DNA from: Roseomonas sp. | Lineage (GTDB): Bacteria; Pseudomonadota; Alphaproteobacteria; Acetobacterales; Acetobacteraceae | NCBI GenBank assembly: GCA_020249265.1 | Contig: JADCGA010000007.1 | Location: forward strand, 1 to 48,011 | DNA length: 48,011 nt | Reading direction: 5' to 3' | In this document: in pieces, positions 43,881 through 48,011 of the stretch | Layout of the letters: each line of letters begins with the position of its first letter | Position numbering within the stretch: the stretch's first letter is position 1 | Notes under the pieces: generated by a model | Seen by the model: only the letters and a program-made list of their open reading frames with translations | Database searches by the model: none | What the model was told of the DNA's origin: nothing | Translations under genes and position numbers: made by a program

Positions 43881-44354
43881 TTAGAAAGGAATTTCATCAT
43901 CCAGATCGGATTTCTTGGCATCCCAACCGCCGGCGCGCTGGGCAGGGCGCGCCGCCGGCGCCCGATCCCCCGAAGGCTCACCCGGATCATCCATGCCGCC
44001 ACCAGCGCCGCGCCCGCCAATCAGCTGCAATTCGCCGCGATATTGGCGCAGCACAACCTCAGTCGTGTAGCGATCCTGGCCCGATTGATCCTGCCATTTC
44101 CGGGTTTCCAGCTGGCCTTCAACATAGACCTCACTGCCCTTGCGCAGGTATTTCTCGGCCACATCACCCAGGCGATCATTGAAAATCGCGACCGAATGCC
44201 ATTCGGTGCGTTCCTGCTGATTGCCTTCCCGGTCCTTGTAGCGTTCAGACGTGGCGATGCGCAGATTCACCACCTTGCCGCCATTCTGGAAATTGCGCAC
44301 TTCCGGGTCCCGCCCCAGACGGCCCAGGATAATGACCTTGTTTATACCCGCCAT
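43881..44354 (-). CDS. ssb: Single-stranded DNA-binding protein
   Basis: A 157-residue SSB. The OB fold spans about 1-112 with [17 protein letters not shown] and WHSVAIFND; a Gly/Pro-rich tail leads to the acidic tip DDEIPF that recruits repair proteins. It coats ssDNA in replication and repair. GGGAGA eight bases before the ATG supports 44354. It is divergent to uvrA, with an SOS box in the shared 162-base gap, the classic arrangement. Confidence 0.97.
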   Translation of the reverse strand: MAGINKVIILGRLGRDPEVRNFQNGGKVVNLRIATSERYKDREGNQQERTEWHSVAIFNDRLGDVAEKYLRKGSEVYVEGQLETRKWQDQSGQDRYTTEVVLRQYRGELQLIGGRGAGGGMDDPGEPSGDRAPAARPAQRAGGWDAKKSDLDDEIPF

Positions 44355-44444
44355 GGCAAAGCTCTCCCGCGATTTCGGCGCCCAGGATAGACGATCCCCC
44401 CCTGAGCGGCCATCCCATACCCTTCCCAGGGCGCCATTCAGGCG

Positions 44445-44473
44445 CATATATAACGAGAACATTTTTAGAACAA
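44445..44473 (-). promoter_or_regulatory. Candidate ssb promoter overlapping the LexA box
   Basis: On the minus strand TTGTTC (44473-44468) and TATATG (44450-44445) are separated by 17 bases. The LexA box lies over the -35 and spacer, so LexA binding would block this promoter. Sequence match to consensus is moderate. Confidence 0.4.
44457..44471. promoter_or_regulatory. LexA (SOS) box, alphaproteobacterial type
   Basis: GAAC-ATTTTTA-GAAC is an exact GAAC-N7-GAAC direct repeat, the complement of the GTTC-N7-GTTC box recognised by alphaproteobacterial LexA. It is 46 bases before uvrA and 103 before ssb, placed to control both divergent genes. Confidence 0.85.
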
Positions 44474-44516
44474 CAGCGCCCCCCTCCCCGGCGGCGGCTG
44501 TCGGAGCCCCCTTCGC

Positions 44517-47381
44517 ATGACCGGCCATATTCGCATCCGCGGCGCGCGCCAGCACAACCTCAAGAACCTGGACCTTGATATCCCGCGCGATACGCTGACG
44601 GTGATCACGGGGCTATCGGGTTCGGGCAAATCATCGCTGGCTTTCGATACCATCTATGCGGAAGGCCAAAGGCGCTATGTGGAAAGCCTTTCCGCCTATG
44701 CGCGGCAATTCCTGCAATTGATGCAAAAGCCGGATGTGGATTCGATCGAGGGCCTATCGCCCGCCATATCCATCGAACAGAAAACCACCAGCCATAATCC
44801 GCGTTCCACCGTCGGCACTGTCACGGAAATCCATGACTATATGCGCCTGCTTTGGGCGCGGGTGGGCGTGCCCTATTCGCCCGCGACCGGCCTGCCGATT
44901 GAAGCGCAGACCGTGTCCCAAATGGTGGACCGCGTGCTGGCCATGCCGGAAGGCACCCGGCTTTTGCTGCTGGCGCCCATCGCGCGCGGCAAGAAGGGTG
45001 AATTCCGCAAGGAATTGGCTGAATTCCAGCGCCGCGGGTTTGAACGTGTAAAAATCAACGGCACGCTCTATCAAATTGCCGAGGCTCCCAAGCTCGACAA
45101 GAAACTCAAGCACGATATCGAAGTGGTGGTGGACCGCATTGTGGTGCGTGATGGCATCATGCAGCGCCTTGCGGATTCGTTCGAGACCGCGCTTGGCCTG
45201 GCCGATGGCATTGCCTATGCCGAAAACGCTGATGGTGGGGAGCGTACGGTGTTTTCCAGCCGCTTCGCCTGCCCGGTTTCCGGTTTTACCATCGAGGAAG
45301 TTGAACCGCGGCTTTTCTCCTTCAACTCACCCCATGGCGCCTGCCCTGCCTGTGACGGGCTTGGCACAGAAAGCTTTTTCGACGCGCAATTGGTCGTGCC
45401 GCAGGATGATGTCGCGCTGAAGGATGGCGCCATCATGCCCTGGACCGGCGCTTCTTCCCCCTATTACGACCAAACCCTGCAAAGCCTGGCCGCGCATTTC
45501 AAGGTGAAGATGACCACCCCCTGGCAGGAACTGCCGGACCGTGTGCGCCACGCCATTCTGCATGGCACGGGCGCTGAGGTTGTCGCGCTGCACTACAAGG
45601 ATGGGCTGCGTGCCTATGAGGTGAAAAAACCCTTTGAGGGCGTGATCGCCAATCTGGAACGGCGCTTTCGTGAAACCGATAATCCTTGGGTGCGCGAAGA
45701 CCTCTCCCGCTATCAAGCCGAACGGCCTTGCGCGGCCTGCGCGGGGCATCGGCTGAAGCCGCAATCACTCGCGGTGAAAGTGGCGGGGCTGCATATTGGT
45801 GAAGCTTCCGCCATGGCCATTCACCGGGCGCGGGATTGGTTCGCGCAGGTGGAAGAAACGCTCACGCCCCAGCGGCGCGATATTGCGCGGCGAATCCTGC
45901 GTGAAATCAATGATCGCCTGCAATTCCTGGTGGATGTGGGGCTGGATTATCTCTCCCTTGCGCGGTCTTCCACCACGCTTTCCGGCGGCGAATCGCAGCG
46001 CATACGCCTGGCCTCGCAAATCGGTTCTGGCCTGACCGGCGTGCTTTATGTGCTGGATGAACCTTCCATCGGGCTGCATCAGCGCGACAATGAAAGGCTG
46101 CTGGTCACGCTGCGGCGGCTGCGCGACCTCGGCAATACTGTGCTGGTGGTGGAACATGATGAGGATGCGATCCGCAGCGCCGATTATTTGGTAGATATCG
46201 GCCCCGCCGCCGGCAAGGGTGGCGGGCAGTTGGTGGCGCAGGGCAAGCCCGCAGAAGTGGCTGCCAATCCCGCCAGCCTCACCGGGCAATATCTTTCGGG
46301 CCAGCGCCGCATCGAAATCCCCGCCAAGCGCCGCAAGATTGACCCGAAGCGGCAATTGCGCGTGGTGGGCGCCAGCGGCAACAACCTGAGGCGCCTGGAT
46401 GCGGCCCTGCCGCTTGGCACTTTTACCTGTGTCACCGGGGTTTCCGGCGGCGGCAAATCAACGCTGGTGATTGAAACGCTGTATAAGGCAGCAGCGCGGC
46501 GGCTGATGGGGGCGGCGGAAGTGCCGGCGCCGCATGATCGCATCGAAGGGCTCGATCACCTCGACAAGATTATTGACATTGACCAATCGCCGATTGGCCG
46601 CACGCCGCGATCCAACCCTGCCACCTATACGGGGCTATTCGCGCCCATTCGCGATTGGTTCAGCGAATTGCCGGAATCCCGCGCACGCGGCTACAAGCCA
46701 GGTCGCTTCAGCTTCAACGTAAAGGGCGGGCGGTGTGAGGCCTGCCAGGGCGATGGCGTCATCAAGATCGAGATGCACTTCCTGCCCGATGTCTATGTCA
46801 CCTGCGATACCTGCAAGGGCAAGCGCTATAATCGCGAAACTTTGGATGTGAAATTCCGCGGCAAATCCATCTCGGATGTATTGGACATGACGGTGGAAGA
46901 AGCCGAGGAATTCTTTGCCGCCGTCCCCGCCATTCGTGAAAAGCTTTCAGTGCTGCGCAAGGTGGGGCTGGGCTATATCCATCTGGGCCAGCAGGCGACC
47001 ACGCTTTCGGGTGGGGAGGCGCAGCGCATCAAACTATCGAAGGAACTATCGCGCCGCGCCACCGGGCGCACGCTTTATATCCTGGATGAACCGACCACCG
47101 GGCTGCATTTTGAAGATGTGCGCAAATTGCTGGAAGTGCTGCATGCGCTGGTGGAGACCGGCAATACGGTGGTGGTGATTGAACATAACCTTGAAGTGAT
47201 CAAAACCGCCGATTGGGTGCTGGATCTGGGCCCCGAGGGTGGCGAAGGCGGCGGGCGCCTGGTAGCGGAAGGCACGCCTGAGGACATTGCGGCAGCGGCG
47301 GAAAGCCATACCGGGCGCTTCCTGGCGCCTTTGCTGCGGGAAGTGGCACCCGCGCCTGTGAAGAAGCGCAAAAGGGCATAG
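44517..47381 (+). CDS. uvrA: UvrABC excinuclease subunit A
   Basis: A 954-residue ABC-type damage sensor that loads UvrB on lesions. The two Walker A motifs are [10 protein letters not shown] near 34 and [10 protein letters not shown] near 645; ABC signatures are [13 protein letters not shown] and [13 protein letters not shown]. Zinc modules are [18 protein letters not shown] and CEACQGDG with CDTCKGK. The C-terminal tail is Lys/Arg-rich. The ATG at 44517 begins the conserved N-terminus. Expression is probably SOS-induced through the upstream LexA box. Confidence 0.97.
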   Translation: MTGHIRIRGARQHNLKNLDLDIPRDTLTVITGLSGSGKSSLAFDTIYAEGQRRYVESLSAYARQFLQLMQKPDVDSIEGLSPAISIEQKTTSHNPRSTVGTVTEIHDYMRLLWARVGVPYSPATGLPIEAQTVSQMVDRVLAMPEGTRLLLLAPIARGKKGEFRKELAEFQRRGFERVKINGTLYQIAEAPKLDKKLKHDIEVVVDRIVVRDGIMQRLADSFETALGLADGIAYAENADGGERTVFSSRFACPVSGFTIEEVEPRLFSFNSPHGACPACDGLGTESFFDAQLVVPQDDVALKDGAIMPWTGASSPYYDQTLQSLAAHFKVKMTTPWQELPDRVRHAILHGTGAEVVALHYKDGLRAYEVKKPFEGVIANLERRFRETDNPWVREDLSRYQAERPCAACAGHRLKPQSLAVKVAGLHIGEASAMAIHRARDWFAQVEETLTPQRRDIARRILREINDRLQFLVDVGLDYLSLARSSTTLSGGESQRIRLASQIGSGLTGVLYVLDEPSIGLHQRDNERLLVTLRRLRDLGNTVLVVEHDEDAIRSADYLVDIGPAAGKGGGQLVAQGKPAEVAANPASLTGQYLSGQRRIEIPAKRRKIDPKRQLRVVGASGNNLRRLDAALPLGTFTCVTGVSGGGKSTLVIETLYKAAARRLMGAAEVPAPHDRIEGLDHLDKIIDIDQSPIGRTPRSNPATYTGLFAPIRDWFSELPESRARGYKPGRFSFNVKGGRCEACQGDGVIKIEMHFLPDVYVTCDTCKGKRYNRETLDVKFRGKSISDVLDMTVEEAEEFFAAVPAIREKLSVLRKVGLGYIHLGQQATTLSGGEAQRIKLSKELSRRATGRTLYILDEPTTGLHFEDVRKLLEVLHALVETGNTVVVIEHNLEVIKTADWVLDLGPEGGEGGGRLVAEGTPEDIAAAAESHTGRFLAPLLREVAPAPVKKRKRA

Positions 47382-47423
47382 CGGCCATGTGGGTAGACTG
47401 TTTCGAGGAGGAAAATTCTGGCC

Positions 47424-47957
47424 ATGAGTCTCGAGCACGACAGCGCCTTGAGAAAAATCCTCAACGAACACCTACGTTTGGGTAGGGATCTGACGCCCCA
47501 CCTTAATTCCATCGATAGGCTGTGGAAGTCTGACGCGGATATGACGTCGCGGAAGACCTTTCCAGCGCATCTTACGGCCAGCGCGATACTCTTGCGCGGA
47601 TCTGACGTCCTGATGATCGAGCATAAGGCTCTTTCCATGTGGCTGTTTCCTGGGGGCCATATGGACGCCGGCGAATGGCCACACGAGACGGCAGCGCGAG
47701 AATTACGCGAGGAAACAGGGCATTCTGCATCACTATACGATATGGTGCCGATAGACATCGATTGTCATGTCATCCCCGAGAACGGAAAGAAGGGTGAGCC
47801 AGAGCATTTTCATATCGATTTTCGATATCTCTTCATGGAACTCGAAAAAGTAGCCCCCTCCGATTCCCAAGTGGACCTGTCACGGTTTTGTGCCGCTCCT
47901 TTGATCACATATTGTGCAGCAAAGGAGATGAACCATGAGCATAGGCAGGACGGATGA
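47424..47957 (+). CDS. Nudix hydrolase, C-terminus probably altered by an IS
   Basis: A 177-residue Nudix protein. The Nudix box GGHMDAGEWPHETAARELREETG spans about 75-97 and matches Gx5Ex7REUxEE; it cleaves nucleoside-diphosphate-linked compounds with Mg2+. The strong site GAGGAGG lies upstream. Base composition is visibly less GC-rich than the neighbours and codon choice differs, so it may be acquired. Its frame runs over the start of an IS orfA and ends there, so the last 10-20 residues (NHEHRQDG end) are probably IS-derived. Confidence 0.78.
   Translation: MSLEHDSALRKILNEHLRLGRDLTPHLNSIDRLWKSDADMTSRKTFPAHLTASAILLRGSDVLMIEHKALSMWLFPGGHMDAGEWPHETAARELREETGHSASLYDMVPIDIDCHVIPENGKKGEPEHFHIDFRYLFMELEKVAPSDSQVDLSRFCAAPLITYCAAKEMNHEHRQDG
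47896..47927 (+). promoter_or_regulatory. Hairpin sequestering the orfA ribosome-binding site
   Basis: CTCCTTTG (47896-47903) pairs perfectly with CAAAGGAG (47920-47927), which contains the AAGGAG site of orfA, seven bases before its ATG. Inside it CACA-TAT-TGTG forms a second stem. In transcripts entering from outside, the site would be hidden; a transcript starting within the element would lack the left arm. This is a known style of transposase control. Confidence 0.55.
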
Positions 47958-48011
47958 ATTTCGCAAAGAAGCGGTGCGAATAGCGCTGACCAGCGGGCTT
48001 TCGCGGCGCCA
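47935..48011 (+). CDS. IS3-family transposase OrfA, N-terminal fragment
   Basis: The first 25 residues begin MSIGRTDEFRKEAVRIALTS and continue GLSRR, the start of the helix-turn-helix region of IS3-family OrfA proteins. AAGGAG lies seven bases upstream. The frame is open to the window edge. Its start lies inside the end of the Nudix frame. Confidence 0.75.
   Translation, partial: MSIGRTDEFRKEAVRIALTSGLSRR

Larger units (their letters stand above)
47889..48011 (+). mobile_element. 5' end of an IS3-family insertion sequence (partial)
   Basis: The segment holds a hairpin, a Shine-Dalgarno site and the first 25 codons of an IS3-type OrfA. The left boundary is estimated; a TGTG near 47889 is a possible start of the terminal repeat. 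No copy of the inverted repeat of the left-hand IS is found here, so the two ends are not shown to be the same element. Confidence 0.55.

Noticed and set aside
1-48011. Composite transposon bounded by two copies of one IS
   Set aside because: The terminal repeat at the left (ending GGGGCGGTTCA) has no reverse complement next to the orfA at the right, and the interior is mostly core chromosome including gyrA, ssb and uvrA.
1-48011. CRISPR array, prophage or toxin-antitoxin pair
   Set aside because: I saw no regularly spaced repeats, phage structural genes or small paired frames with ribosome-binding sites.

Overview
The window is a GC-rich, gene-dense chromosomal segment from an alphaproteobacterium. 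It looks most like an Acetobacteraceae/Rhodospirillales soil or water bacterium. That placement is an inference from three things: the set of alphaproteobacterial housekeeping genes, an SOS box of the GAAC-N7-GAAC type, and the abundance of orphan TctC/Bug-type solute receptors. Both ends are cut inside IS3-family insertion sequences: the 3' end of an orfB lies at the left and the 5' start of an orfA at the right. No intergenic gap exceeds 300 bases. The longest gaps are between about 110 and 175 bases and hold promoters, hairpins or nothing recognisable. I see no transcription-factor gene anywhere in the window.

Positions 1-16.4 kb hold accessory catabolism. They contain a cobalt-type nitrile hydratase fusion protein (beta N-terminal domain, His/Asp-rich linker, alpha subunit), an Asp/Glu-racemase or maleate-isomerase-like enzyme, and a NodB-type deacetylase. 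A four-gene operon follows (amidase, fumarylacetoacetate-hydrolase-family enzyme, Bug receptor, M20 peptidase). There are six Bug receptors in total with no TctA/TctB permease, then a hotdog thioesterase and an ADP-forming acyl-CoA synthetase translationally coupled to an enoyl-CoA hydratase. The theme is capture and hydrolysis of nitriles, amides and carboxylates, with activation to CoA thioesters.

Positions 16.4-26.9 kb mix core and accessory genes. They hold a DM13-domain protein overlapping a DenD-like dehydrogenase, diaminopropionate ammonia-lyase, glutaredoxin and ComF. A thiol-oxidation pair follows (cysteine-dioxygenase-like cupin plus a four-domain rhodanese), then an NDUFAF5/BioC-like methyltransferase, methionine aminopeptidase, a DUF2306-like membrane protein, RadC, a hotdog MaoC-like protein and a Blc-type lipocalin.

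Positions 26.9-39.1 kb are the most distinctive part: a nearly complete coenzyme F420 locus. It has a fused FO synthase (fbiC/cofGH), cofC, cofD, a single-domain cofE, an F420-dependent glucose-6-phosphate dehydrogenase (fgd) with the key residues of mycobacterial FGD1, and four further luciferase-like F420-type oxidoreductases. MBL hydrolase, PEP-mutase-like enzyme, LLM oxidoreductase, fgd, cofE, cofD and cofC form one tightly packed minus-strand operon, with the last five overlapping. The set can both make F420 and reduce it with glucose-6-phosphate. The absence of the FbiB C-terminal reductase domain fits the 3-phosphoglycerate-type F420 known from some Proteobacteria.

Positions 39.3-47.4 kb are core genome: tRNA-Lys(TTT), two tandem cyclophilins (one cytosolic, one exported), coaD, gyrA, ssb and uvrA, with a LexA box between the divergent ssb and uvrA. 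At the right edge a base-compositionally distinct Nudix hydrolase gene runs into the second IS.
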